Source: Chitinophagales bacterium (GTDB taxonomy: Bacteria; Bacteroidota; Bacteroidia; Chitinophagales; Chitinophagaceae). Taken from it: a stretch of DNA of 64,000 bases. The position numbers and the translations under genes are program-made. Below are positions 32,916 to 42,203 of the stretch, piece by piece. Positions within the stretch are counted from its first letter, which is position 1, and each line of letters starts with the position of its first letter. Below the pieces are notes generated by a model, which saw only the letters and a program-made list of their open reading frames with translations, made no database searches and was not told the DNA's origin. The stretch spans positions 124,001 through 188,000 of the forward strand of contig JAFLBL010000006.1 of assembly GCA_017303855.1 (NCBI GenBank), written 5' to 3'.

Positions 32916-35900
32916 ATGTTCAACCACCATCCGCTTATCAAGCCATTTTTTGCATTAGCCACATTCCTTTTACTTCATTTATCTGTAAATGCTCAGTCCC
33001 CCGGTCTCATAGTAAGACCCGCCGGTGGCCCGGGAGCAGTTGTCTTAAATCCTGATCAGAACAGCTGGACATCAGCTACTACTGCAGGTTTTACAACAAG
33101 TGATATAACACAAAGTGAAATAGGATATAAAATTATCAAACCCATTACCGCTGAACCTTCGGCGGACCTGGCTACCGGCCCGGATAATGGCTATTCAGAT
33201 ATCGTAAAAACATCGGATGGAAGTGGCTGTTATATGTTTAATAACGGGAGTAACTTTTTATTCCGTTTCCGGATTGGTGGAATTGTAAACGGGGCAAAAG
33301 CCTATAATATCCTGATCGACACGGATATGAAATTAGGGGCAACCGGCAGTTCTGCCGATCCCAATTATGTGGCCCCTACCAATAGTGGCAACGGGAATCC
33401 GGGTTTTGAAATTGAAATTGCATTTCAAACCGGCTCTAATATTTCAATATATAATGTAGATGGCATTATTAATCCTTCCGCCAGTTATACGTATAGTCTG
33501 AATACCAACTCCATTATTTCCGTAGCACTCAGCCGGGATAACAGTAATGCGGACTATTTCTATGATTTTTATGTACCGCTCAGTGCGTTGAATGCATTAG
33601 GCCTCAGTAGTTCCACGCCCTTCAGAATTGTTACCACCACCAATACCAATCCCGGTTCAGCCTTTCAGGGCACCCGTTCGGATATCTATGGAATCAATGA
33701 TGAATTGTTTCCCAATACCACGGATGCCTGGGAGTATGTGGGTAAGAATACACCTGCTGTAACATTGGATGATATCACCAGTGGTGGCGGCGGCTATCCG
33801 GATATCTGTACGGCGCCACCTGTTGTAACAACCGGTATTGCGGCCGGATCGAATGTATCTGTAACTGGTACATGGACCCGTCTTGATGCGGCTAAGCCGG
33901 CCTCTGCAACAATCACTGTATATAAAAACGGGATCAGTCAGGGTACCACTACCTGTAATACAGGAGGAAGCTGGAGCTTCACGGTAGCCACCCTGGTCAG
34001 TGGCGATGTTATTACCGCCAAAGCACAATCAACCGGAGAGAGTATGTGTATGGTGAGCAACAGTGTGGCAGTTACCACCTGTGCCCCGGCGAATATATCA
34101 TCTTCTTCTTCGTTTGTGCTGAACTGTCTGTCCAACCGCGGTGCGGGAGGTACAAAACCCGATGGCGCACGGATTAAAATTTATACCATTGCTTATAACG
34201 GCAGTCTTACCTTATTTGCCGATGATGCCACTACCACATATAAAACCCTGTACAACGGTACAGCCAATCCGGTTGGTAACACCGTATGGGAATACCAGCA
34301 CTCCAGTAATGGTGGTACCGCAGATCCCTGTGGTGGAGGTGCACCCGATATGCCTACTACCAATAGTTATGCGTTTACCATTACTGAAACCGGCAAATGT
34401 GAATCGGCGCCAATCTGGCCTGCCACTTGCCTGATCGGCACTACAACGGCTACACCCACTATCACCCAGACAGTTTTCTATGCGGGTACCAATACCGTCA
34501 GCGGCAGCAGTACCGATGCGGCAGCAAGTACTGTACGGTTGCTGGTAAACGGGTTTATCGTGGCTTCCGTCAACGTAGCTGCAAACGGCGCATATAGTTT
34601 TTCCAATGTGGTATTACAAACAGGCGATGTGGTTACAGTACGGGCACAGGCTTCCGCCAAATGTATCAGTAACGCGGCAACGGTAACCACTACCTGCTTT
34701 ACCACCGTGCCCGTTATCAATACAGATGCACAGGGTAACCTGGTAACCGGTGCTACCACCGTCAGTGGTACATCCACCGAGGCCACAGGTACAACGATCC
34801 GCGTATATGCAGTTCCTTCCACACTGATCGGTACTACAACCGTACAGGCGGGTGGCAGCTGGTCAGTAGCAGTGAGTGCACTTACAGGTGGCAGCAGTTA
34901 TTATGCCACTGCACAGAATGGAAGCTGTGGCGTGAGCAGCAACAGTACATCTGCCACAGCAAGATCACAGACAACAGTGTGTCCTACAATAACCGGCAGT
35001 TATGCTGCAGAAGCAGGTACTGTCAGCGGCACGTTTGCCAGCTCTTTTACCGGTACAGTATACCTGTACCAGGATGGAGCCGAAGTGGGTTCCGCAGCTG
35101 TTACTGCAGCCACCAACTGGACAATTACCCTTTCCGTTTCCAATCCGTTATATGCGGGAGGTGTACTTACTGCTGGTGCCCAGGCTACCGGCAGTACATT
35201 GAATAAAACCTGTGGCACCACCACTACGGTTACCTGTACCGCACCTGCCGTACCGGTAATCAGCCCCTCCAGTACTACTATTGCCGTAGGACAAACCGTT
35301 ACTTATACAATTACAGCCACAGAATCCGGTTCATTATACAGTATTCAGAATGCAGGTGATGGTACCAGTTATACGGCTTCGGGTTTCGGTAACGGATCCG
35401 ATCAGACATTCACCACCATTGTATTCAATTCGCCGGGTGTATATTCTGTCAGTGTACTGGCCGATAAACTTTCCGGTTCAGCCTGTGTATCATCCGCAGC
35501 GGCCACCATCACCGTAAGTGGTATACTACCGCTCAGCTGGAAATCATTTACGGCCCGTGAACAGCACAAGCAGGTGCAGCTGAATTGGGTTACTTCCAAT
35601 GAAACGGGCACGGCTTACTTTACGGTACAGCACAGTCCGGATGGCCGCAGCTGGACAGTCATTGGTACGGTAGCCGCCGCCGGTAATGCGGACCAGGAAA
35701 AAGCCTATAGCTTCGTACATACGGACCCGTTGCCCGGCACCAATTTTTACCGCCTGGTGCAAACCGATCTGGATGCAAGAACTTCATTCAGCAAAGTGCT
35801 GACGGTAATCACCGGATCAGACGCGATGCTGATTACTTATCCGAATCCGGTAACCAACGGGATCCTTACGGTACAAACGGCTGCTCCCGTAGTCCTGTAT

Positions 35901-36038
35901 GTATACGATAACAGCGGCAAACTGGTGCAGCAGCAACAGGCAATAGCCGGAACGCAGCAGCTGGATCTCAGCCGGCTGGCAAAAGGAATTTATTTTCTGA
36001 AAGCAGGGGCGGCTACACAAAAGATTTTTATAAAATAA
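32916..36038 (+). CDS. Large surface protein with Ig-like repeats and T9SS sorting domain
   Basis: A 1040-residue exported protein with a signal peptide (ending NAQS). An N-terminal ~280-residue domain (NILIDTDMKLGA...GNPGFEIEIAF) resembles the start of Bacteroidota adhesin-like proteins. Between ~300 and 860 there are several Thr/Ser/Gly-rich Ig-like modules of ~85-100 residues (VSGTSTEATGTTIRVYA, VSGSSTDAAASTVRLLV, VSGTFASSFTGTVYLY). A fibronectin-like stretch (LPLSWKSFTAREQHKQVQLNW) leads to the C-terminal T9SS type A signal (YPNPVTNGILTVQ, GIYFLKAG). Adhesion or matrix function is likely from the repeat architecture, but no ligand is indicated. Confidence 0.82.
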   Translation: MFNHHPLIKPFFALATFLLLHLSVNAQSPGLIVRPAGGPGAVVLNPDQNSWTSATTAGFTTSDITQSEIGYKIIKPITAEPSADLATGPDNGYSDIVKTSDGSGCYMFNNGSNFLFRFRIGGIVNGAKAYNILIDTDMKLGATGSSADPNYVAPTNSGNGNPGFEIEIAFQTGSNISIYNVDGIINPSASYTYSLNTNSIISVALSRDNSNADYFYDFYVPLSALNALGLSSSTPFRIVTTTNTNPGSAFQGTRSDIYGINDELFPNTTDAWEYVGKNTPAVTLDDITSGGGGYPDICTAPPVVTTGIAAGSNVSVTGTWTRLDAAKPASATITVYKNGISQGTTTCNTGGSWSFTVATLVSGDVITAKAQSTGESMCMVSNSVAVTTCAPANISSSSSFVLNCLSNRGAGGTKPDGARIKIYTIAYNGSLTLFADDATTTYKTLYNGTANPVGNTVWEYQHSSNGGTADPCGGGAPDMPTTNSYAFTITETGKCESAPIWPATCLIGTTTATPTITQTVFYAGTNTVSGSSTDAAASTVRLLVNGFIVASVNVAANGAYSFSNVVLQTGDVVTVRAQASAKCISNAATVTTTCFTTVPVINTDAQGNLVTGATTVSGTSTEATGTTIRVYAVPSTLIGTTTVQAGGSWSVAVSALTGGSSYYATAQNGSCGVSSNSTSATARSQTTVCPTITGSYAAEAGTVSGTFASSFTGTVYLYQDGAEVGSAAVTAATNWTITLSVSNPLYAGGVLTAGAQATGSTLNKTCGTTTTVTCTAPAVPVISPSSTTIAVGQTVTYTITATESGSLYSIQNAGDGTSYTASGFGNGSDQTFTTIVFNSPGVYSVSVLADKLSGSACVSSAAATITVSGILPLSWKSFTAREQHKQVQLNWVTSNETGTAYFTVQHSPDGRSWTVIGTVAAAGNADQEKAYSFVHTDPLPGTNFYRLVQTDLDARTSFSKVLTVITGSDAMLITYPNPVTNGILTVQTAAPVVLYVYDNSGKLVQQQQAIAGTQQLDLSRLAKGIYFLKAGAATQKIFIK

Positions 36039-36133
36039 AATCTCAGTAACCCTGAGCATTAACCGGGTTGTACCAGCAATGGTGCAGCCCTTTTTTCAGC
36101 CCGCCCGCATCGGTATTTGAATTATATTCGGTA

Positions 36134-36724
36134 ATGCGTTTTCTTTTTTTCAGCTATCTGTGTTTTTTGTACCTGGCTCCTCATGCCCAGTCTCGGTATA
36201 CCACAAGACAGTTGCTGAATGGCCGGTACAAAAACGACAGCAGTTATATTTACTCTCTTCCTTTTGTTACCGGAAAAAAAGTATTCCTTATCCAGGGATA
36301 TGAAACAATATTCAGCCATAAAGGAGAGCGCTCCCTCGATTTTAAAATAAGAAAAGGAACCACAATCTGTGCCGCCCGGGCCGGTGTGGTGACTGCTGTA
36401 CGCCAGGATTCCGATAAAGGAGGATTAAAACCGGAAAACCTGGCCGACGGGAACTATATCATTATCCTGCATGCCGACAGCAGTACAGCCTGGTACTGGC
36501 ACCTGAAAAAAAACGGGGTACTGGTACAGGAGGGGGATAGTGTACAGGAAGGCCAACCCATCGGACTGAGCGGTAACACCGGTTTTTCCGCTTTCCCGCA
36601 CCTTCATTTTGAAGTGCAGGGAAGAGATGCCGCCGGACATTATACAAGACTGGCCACCCGTTTTTATACACAGCATGGCGTTATTTATCTCAGTCCTTAC
36701 CGCTTTTACCGTACCCGTCGCTGA
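36134..36724 (+). CDS. Secreted M23-family (LytM-like) peptidase
   Basis: A ~196-residue protein read from ATG 36134, chosen because a signal peptide (MRFLFFSYLCFLYLAPHAQS) follows directly; a TTG at 36068 gives an unlikely leader. The M23 fold is clear: SHKGERSLDF, GTTICAARAGVVTAV, the NYIIILH strand, WYWHL, GLSGNTG and the catalytic HLHFEV. M23 peptidases cleave peptide cross-links in peptidoglycan, or act as scaffolds when residues are lost; here the HxH pair and the Asp are kept. A close paralogue lies at 39870-40457, beyond the VIT/vWA lipoprotein. Confidence 0.85.
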   Translation: MRFLFFSYLCFLYLAPHAQSRYTTRQLLNGRYKNDSSYIYSLPFVTGKKVFLIQGYETIFSHKGERSLDFKIRKGTTICAARAGVVTAVRQDSDKGGLKPENLADGNYIIILHADSSTAWYWHLKKNGVLVQEGDSVQEGQPIGLSGNTGFSAFPHLHFEVQGRDAAGHYTRLATRFYTQHGVIYLSPYRFYRTRR

Positions 36725-36834
36725 ATGGTTTAACAGTTATTTAGGGCTGTATGCACACTGCATGGGAGTTCCGGTTACTTTTTTTGTGTAAAAAAGCAGC
36801 TCCCCACATCTCAGTATAAACCAAAGCCTTTTTT

Positions 36835-39825
36835 ATGTCCAGATTAGTGTTGACGGCAGTTACAATCATCTGCCTGTTTTTTTCCTGTGCCCAGGTCAAA
36901 AAAGTGCAACAGCAGGAACCCCTGCCTACAGCAATTCCAACGCTGCGTATTCTGCATGATACAGCAGCGGCAGCCATACGGATCAGTTCGTTGCATATTG
37001 AGGTGAAGGTTTCCGCCAATATTGCCACCACCACATTCGATATGGTATTTTACAATCCCAATAACCGGGAGCTGGAAGGAGAATTTGATTTTCCATTAGC
37101 CGACGGGCAACAGATTGTCCGTTATGGGTTGGATATAGAAGGTAAAATGCGCGAAGGAGTAGTGGCGGAAAAAGCAAAAGCCCGCCAGGCATTTGAGAAT
37201 ACGATACGCCGGCAAGTGGATCCGGGGCTGGTGGAAAAAACAAAGGGTAATAATTTCCGTACAAGGATTTATCCGCTTCCCGCAAAAGGAAGCCGCCATA
37301 TCCTGATTGCAATGGAACAGGTATTGCCGTTTGATGCACAGGGAAATATTTTTCAACTGCCATTGTATACGGCGGAACCCATTGCTGATTTTGCCTTTAC
37401 AATAACCGTTGTAAAAAATGAAGCCGTACCGGAAGCGATTACCGCTTTTGATGATTTCCGGTTTAAAAAATGGGAGAATGCATGGGTAGCCAGCCGTACC
37501 GAAAAAAACTTTCCGGCCAATCAGACGATACAAATACATATACCCCGTACCGGTATTGATTCAACAGTGGTACTCACAGAGCAATTTTCAGGCAACCGGT
37601 ACTTCTATGTAAATAGTATACTCCGGCCGGAGTGGAAAGAGCAGGCGGCTCCCGCATCGGCGGGCATCTTCTGGGATGTATCTGCCTCCGGAAAAAGCAG
37701 GAACCTGGAAAAAGAAAAGCAATTGCTGAAGCAGTATTTCGCCGGCAGTAAAACCTGTACCGTGAGCCTTATTCCTTTTCATATATACCTGGAAGAAAAA
37801 CAGGAGTTCGTCATCCGCAACGGTAATACGGATGCATTGCTGGAAGCCATAGATCAGCTTAGCTATGATGGCGGTACACAGTTCGGGGCAGTTGATTTGC
37901 GGCAATACGACTATGAACAGCTCCTGCTTTTTTCAGATGGCCTGGGTACATTCGGGAAAAAAGAGCTCTTATTTTCCGGTAAACCGGTTATCAGTCTCAG
38001 TTCATCCGCTATTGCTGATTATGCGCATTTAAAATGGATGGCGCGGGAGTCGGGCGGCCGATTTATAAACCTCTCCGCCGCTACAGTGGAACAGGCGGTA
38101 CTGGAGTTACAGCAAATTCCGTTGCACATTATACGGATGGAAGCCGATTCCACAGCGGTGGAAGACCTGGTATTCTCATCGGAAGGTTCATTACAGCAAG
38201 GACTGTCTTTTGCAGGGAAACTGAAACAGCCCGAAGCGGAGATTACCGTACACCTGGGATATAATAATACGGTCAGCAGTACCCGCAGATTTACTGTACG
38301 TCAGTCAGACAGTACGCAAACAGACCAGGTAAAACGCCTCTGGGCAACTATGAAGATCAGTGAACTGGAACTGCAACCTGAAAAATTCAAAGAACAGATA
38401 ACCGGGTTGGGGAAATCCTTTTCTGTGGTTACGTCAAACACTTCCCTGATTGTATTGGACCGGGTGGAGGATTATGTGGAACAGGAAATTGTTCCGCCGG
38501 CAGAATTGCAAAAGGAATACTATGCATTACTGAAGCAAAAGAAAAGCCGAGAGGAGCAGGAGAAAAAGGAACCCTTACTGGCTGCGGTGGAAACCATGCA
38601 GGAACTGAAAGACTGGTGGCATACGGATTTTAAGCCGGCAAAGCGTAGTAAGAGAGATGAAGAAGAGTTGCAGGTAAACCGGGTGCAACTAAGCGCGGGT
38701 ATTGCTGATAATGGAATTGTGGCAGCCGACTCCGCAGTGGTCAGTCATCATTTTACACCAGGCACAGCTCAGGCTGACCGTCAATTGATGCCTTCGCCGC
38801 AGGCAGAAATTTCTGAAATGCGGTTAGAAGCAACATCGGGATGGTTATCAGATGAAAAAGAAGAGGATAAAAAATCCGCAACAGATGAATTGGAAAAAAC
38901 CGTTGCCGAAAAGCCCGGATCTATTGAACTGAAAGACTGGAAACCCGATGTACCCTATCTGAAAGAAATAGAGAAGACCCGGCCGGATGAATATGAAACC
39001 AGGTATGTTTCATTGAAAGAACAGTATGGTACCCAGCCTTCTTTTTATATCGACATGGCTCGTTTCTTTTTTGCAAAAAAACTACAGGCTCTTGGTGTAC
39101 GTGTATTGAGTAATGTGGCAGAACTGAAACTTGAAGACGCTTCCCTGTTGCGCATGATGGCCAATCAGCTGATGGAAGCGGGGGAAAAAGAACTGACTCT
39201 GATAGCTTACCGGGATATACTGGCTATGCGGGAGGAAGAACCGCAGTCATACCGCGACCTGGCCCTTGCCTGTAACGAGAACGGTTTGTATGCGGAAGCG
39301 GTGCAGTTATTTTATCAGCTGATTCTCGGATACTGGGACAACCGCTTTCATGATATACAGGCGGTAGCGTTAAATGAGATGAACGCGGTGATCAGTGCCC
39401 ATCCGCGGGAAGTATCCACAGCAGGAATAGATCAGCGATTGATTTATGCCATGCCGGTAGATGTACGGATTGTGATCAGCTGGAATACGGACAACAGTGA
39501 TATGGATCTTTGGGTAACGGATCCGGGGAAGGAAAAATGTTCCTATGAGAACACCCGTACGGCCATTGGCGGGCGTATCACGCAGGATGTGACACAGGGA
39601 TACGGACCCGAGGAGTTTATGTTGAAAAAAGCCATGAACGGGGATTATACTGTTGAAGTAAACCTCTTCGGCGACAGTCGACAGACCCTGGGTGGCCCTA
39701 CAGCTATAAAAGCGGATCTCTATACTGATTTCGGAAAGCCCACACAGAAAAAGCAAACAATTAACTTTCGTGTAAGTGAGGCGAAGGAAGTGGTGGAGAT
39801 CGGTAAGCTAAAATTCGGTGTATAA
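36835..39825 (+). CDS. VIT and vWA domain lipoprotein with DUF2135-like C-terminus
   Basis: A 996-residue protein with a lipoprotein signal (lipobox ending at C18, CLFFSCAQ). A VIT domain follows at ~45-190 (LEGEFDFPL, KAKARQAFENTIRRQVDPGLVE, FRTRIYPLP). Then comes a region corresponding to a von Willebrand A domain, with a degenerate metal site (GIFWDVSASGKS). A charged, helical middle part includes TPR-like repeats near 730-870. The C-terminal ~130 residues (ISWNTDNSDMDLWVTDPG...GYGPEEFMLKKAMNGDYTVEV) match DUF2135. It is anchored in a membrane facing the periplasm or surface and lies between two M23 peptidases, suggesting an envelope-related job. Confidence 0.85.
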   Translation: MSRLVLTAVTIICLFFSCAQVKKVQQQEPLPTAIPTLRILHDTAAAAIRISSLHIEVKVSANIATTTFDMVFYNPNNRELEGEFDFPLADGQQIVRYGLDIEGKMREGVVAEKAKARQAFENTIRRQVDPGLVEKTKGNNFRTRIYPLPAKGSRHILIAMEQVLPFDAQGNIFQLPLYTAEPIADFAFTITVVKNEAVPEAITAFDDFRFKKWENAWVASRTEKNFPANQTIQIHIPRTGIDSTVVLTEQFSGNRYFYVNSILRPEWKEQAAPASAGIFWDVSASGKSRNLEKEKQLLKQYFAGSKTCTVSLIPFHIYLEEKQEFVIRNGNTDALLEAIDQLSYDGGTQFGAVDLRQYDYEQLLLFSDGLGTFGKKELLFSGKPVISLSSSAIADYAHLKWMARESGGRFINLSAATVEQAVLELQQIPLHIIRMEADSTAVEDLVFSSEGSLQQGLSFAGKLKQPEAEITVHLGYNNTVSSTRRFTVRQSDSTQTDQVKRLWATMKISELELQPEKFKEQITGLGKSFSVVTSNTSLIVLDRVEDYVEQEIVPPAELQKEYYALLKQKKSREEQEKKEPLLAAVETMQELKDWWHTDFKPAKRSKRDEEELQVNRVQLSAGIADNGIVAADSAVVSHHFTPGTAQADRQLMPSPQAEISEMRLEATSGWLSDEKEEDKKSATDELEKTVAEKPGSIELKDWKPDVPYLKEIEKTRPDEYETRYVSLKEQYGTQPSFYIDMARFFFAKKLQALGVRVLSNVAELKLEDASLLRMMANQLMEAGEKELTLIAYRDILAMREEEPQSYRDLALACNENGLYAEAVQLFYQLILGYWDNRFHDIQAVALNEMNAVISAHPREVSTAGIDQRLIYAMPVDVRIVISWNTDNSDMDLWVTDPGKEKCSYENTRTAIGGRITQDVTQGYGPEEFMLKKAMNGDYTVEVNLFGDSRQTLGGPTAIKADLYTDFGKPTQKKQTINFRVSEAKEVVEIGKLKFGV

Positions 39826-39869
39826 GTCAGTGAGTTGTTGGTTTTCCGTCCAACAGCTACATTTACTAT

Positions 39870-40457
39870 ATGAAGTTGCTTCTGTGTGTTTCCTTCCTGG
39901 CACTTTCAGCCTGCTCCGTCAGCAAGAATCCTTTACGTAAACAGGTAAAGCTGTTACAAAAGGGCGTGATACAAGACGATACCAGTTATATCTATGCGCT
40001 GCCTTTCGAAAAAGGCAAGCCCTTCCGCGTGATCCAGGGTTATTTCAGCCGGTTCACCCATAAGGAGCGGGCTGCTCTTGATTTCAATATGAAAAGAGGC
40101 ACCAGGATTTGTGCGGCACGTGAAGGAGTAGTGGTACGCGTAAAAGAAGATGGAAAGAAAGGAGGGCTGGATAAAAAATACCGGTCAGATGGAAACAATA
40201 TTATTATCCAGCATCCCGATGGGTCAAGAGCCGGCTACTGGCACCTGCAATACAACGGGGCATTGGTGAATGTAGGGGATACGGTGAAGAAAGGGCAGGT
40301 GATTGCATTAAGCGGGAAGACCGGTTATGCATTCAATCCGCATTTGCACTTCCTGGTGTGGCGATCATCAGGAGGTAACTGGCAGCAGGTGCCGACGAGA
40401 TTTCAGACATCAAAAGGAATTAAATACCTGAGGGGTTGGAAGCGGTACAGTCGGTGA
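39870..40457 (+). CDS. M23-family peptidase lipoprotein
   Basis: A 195-residue protein with a lipoprotein signal (LALSAC; Cys15). The M23 motifs are FTHKERAALDFNMKRGT, ICAAREGVVVRV, NNIIIQHPDG, YWHLQYNGALVNVGD and NPHLHFLVW. It is clearly paralogous to the peptidase at 36134-36724 (shared SYIYALPF, VIQGY and LDF...RGT segments). The two copies flank the VIT/vWA lipoprotein, and all three genes point the same way. It probably cleaves or binds peptidoglycan. A hairpin follows directly after the stop codon. Confidence 0.87.
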   Translation: MKLLLCVSFLALSACSVSKNPLRKQVKLLQKGVIQDDTSYIYALPFEKGKPFRVIQGYFSRFTHKERAALDFNMKRGTRICAAREGVVVRVKEDGKKGGLDKKYRSDGNNIIIQHPDGSRAGYWHLQYNGALVNVGDTVKKGQVIALSGKTGYAFNPHLHFLVWRSSGGNWQQVPTRFQTSKGIKYLRGWKRYSR

Positions 40458-40491
40458 TAACACCAACTGTTCGCGTACAGTTGGTGCTATC
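40456..40491. terminator. Hairpin between convergent M23 and OmpA genes
   Basis: A 15-bp stem with one mismatch (40456-40470 and 40477-40491) and a 6-base loop, starting inside the stop codon of the M23 gene and 8 bp before the end of the OmpA gene. It fits a bidirectional terminator although no strong T-run follows. A 15-base part of it (GGTGATAACACCAAC) recurs at 46365-46379. Confidence 0.6.
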
Positions 40492-40499
40492 ACAAACTG

Positions 40500-41327
40500 C
40501 TATTGTTTCACAATTTCCACTCTTCTGTTCCTTGCCCTTCCTTCATCCGTTTCATTTGTACTCACCGGACAAAGTGAAGCCACCCCTTCTGACAATAGCC
40601 TTGCCGCACTGATCCCTTTGCCAATCAGGTAATCCTTCACCGCTTTTGCCCGTGCTTTGGACAAAGCGATATTGCTGGTATAAACACCTGTGTTGTCTGT
40701 ATGGCCCACAACTACAATTTTAAAGGCAGGATTTTCATTCAGATAATCCAGAATCAGTTTTAAGGCTGGTGCGGACTCCGGTTTAATTACGGATTTTCCT
40801 GTATCGAACAGAATGCCATAAAGAGCGATCTTCCCGTCCGATTTCATGGCATCACTGAAACTGATCTCAATATCCTGTTTCATTGCCTCTGCTTCAATCA
40901 CCCGTAACACGTATCCCTTGTCATTATCATCAGTTGCATAATCTACCTGGAAGAATACATCTTTGTTTTCATAGCGGAGCTGAAACACATCATTATTAAC
41001 AGACAGCGACTTCCCTTTTGCCTTCAGGACTGCATTTAAGTAATTGGTACGGATCTGCACACCACTCACCACCCTGCTTACTGTTTCATCTTTTTCATAA
41101 CTGATCCTGCGGTATAACCCGCCTTTACGGAAGGAGGTAAGTTTTCCACGGGGAAATTCAGGCGAGAAATCCTGTTCGTTGAATTCACTGTATTCACAGT
41201 TACTGATCACAAACCCGGGCATCCGGGAAATATAAGAGGGTTCCACCGTATCGCAACGGTTGCTTTCCTGGGCAACTGCAAATAGTGAGAATAATAAAAG
41301 GAAAATGGCAAAAACGCTTTTTTTCAT
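40500..41327 (-). CDS. OmpA-family protein (copy 2)
   Basis: A 275-residue envelope protein with a signal peptide (ending FAVAQ). The N-terminal half is a variable domain starting RCDTVEPSYISRMPGFVISN; the C-terminal ~115 residues are an OmpA/MotB peptidoglycan-binding domain (ILFDTGKSVIKPESAPAL, VVGHTDNTG, LSKARAKAVKDYL, RNRRVEIV). The Asp and Arg that bind diaminopimelate are in HTDNTG and the NRRVE helix. It is a tandem duplicate of the gene at 41347-42174 (same length, 19 bp apart). It links the outer membrane to the cell wall. Confidence 0.9.
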   Translation of the reverse strand: MKKSVFAIFLLLFSLFAVAQESNRCDTVEPSYISRMPGFVISNCEYSEFNEQDFSPEFPRGKLTSFRKGGLYRRISYEKDETVSRVVSGVQIRTNYLNAVLKAKGKSLSVNNDVFQLRYENKDVFFQVDYATDDNDKGYVLRVIEAEAMKQDIEISFSDAMKSDGKIALYGILFDTGKSVIKPESAPALKLILDYLNENPAFKIVVVGHTDNTGVYTSNIALSKARAKAVKDYLIGKGISAARLLSEGVASLCPVSTNETDEGRARNRRVEIVKQ

Positions 41328-41346
41328 ATCTGTTTTCAGTTTTAGT

Positions 41347-42174
41347 TTATTGCATTACAATTTCTACCCGGCGATTCAACGCTTTCCCTTCTTCTGTTTT
41401 ATTGGCAGCCACCGGGCAAAGCGACCCTACACCATCCGATCCGAGCCTTGCGGCAGCAATTTTTCCTTTGGTCACCAGGTAATCTTTTACCGCTTTGGCC
41501 CTGGCTTTGGACAAGGTGATGTTGCTGGCAAAGACGCCTGTATTATCGGTATGTCCAACTACATATATTTTTACGGTGGGATTGGCCGTGAGGTAATCAA
41601 CGATCTCCTGCAAAGCTGGTGCGGATTCCGGTTTGATGACCGATTTGCCTACATCGAACAGAATACCGTACAAGGCGAATTTTCCTTCCTGTTCCATTCC
41701 CTCACTCATATTCACTACCACATCCTGTTTCATGTTCTCCTCTTCGATGATATAAATGTCAAATCCCTGGTCATCGTCATCCTCTGCATTGTCGACCTTA
41801 AACCAGACGATCTTCCCCTCCTGTTTCATCTTGAAGAAATTCTGTCTCACGGAAAGGGAACTGCCCTTGGCTTTCACAACGGCATTGTGGTAATTAAGCC
41901 GGATCTGGCCACCACTGAATTTCCTGGCTTCGCCGGCGATCTTGGTATAGGTAAGGCGATAAAAACGGCCGCTCACTTCTTTGGATTCACCGGCATTCGA
42001 GAGTGCTTTATAAGAGAATTTATACGTCTTGTATTCACTTTGTTCACAGTTGGAGAGATAAAACCCCGGTATACGGGTCATGTATTTCGGCTCCACCGTA
42101 TCACAACCTTTTTTATCCTGAGCTGAAGAGAGGAGACTGAGGCTGATTAAAACTAATAAGACGAAACGTTTCAT
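41347..42174 (-). CDS. OmpA-family protein (copy 1)
   Basis: A 275-residue paralogue of the following gene, with a signal peptide (ending LLSSAQ), an N-terminal domain starting GCDTVEPKYMTRIPGFYLSN and a C-terminal OmpA domain (ILFDVGKSVIKPESAPALQ, VVGHTDNTGVFASN, LNRRVEIVMQ). The shared N-terminal domain outside OmpA shows the whole gene was duplicated. It lies 29 bp after the TPR protein gene on the same strand, so the three are probably transcribed together. Confidence 0.9.
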   Translation of the reverse strand: MKRFVLLVLISLSLLSSAQDKKGCDTVEPKYMTRIPGFYLSNCEQSEYKTYKFSYKALSNAGESKEVSGRFYRLTYTKIAGEARKFSGGQIRLNYHNAVVKAKGSSLSVRQNFFKMKQEGKIVWFKVDNAEDDDDQGFDIYIIEEENMKQDVVVNMSEGMEQEGKFALYGILFDVGKSVIKPESAPALQEIVDYLTANPTVKIYVVGHTDNTGVFASNITLSKARAKAVKDYLVTKGKIAAARLGSDGVGSLCPVAANKTEEGKALNRRVEIVMQ

Positions 42175-42203
42175 ATAATCTGATTTGATGTTGAGAATGC
42201 GGG

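Noticed and set aside
41260..42126. 288-codon plus-strand frame antisense to an OmpA gene
   Set aside because: The minus-strand OmpA gene has complete motifs and a signal peptide; the antisense frame has no ribosome site and unusual composition.
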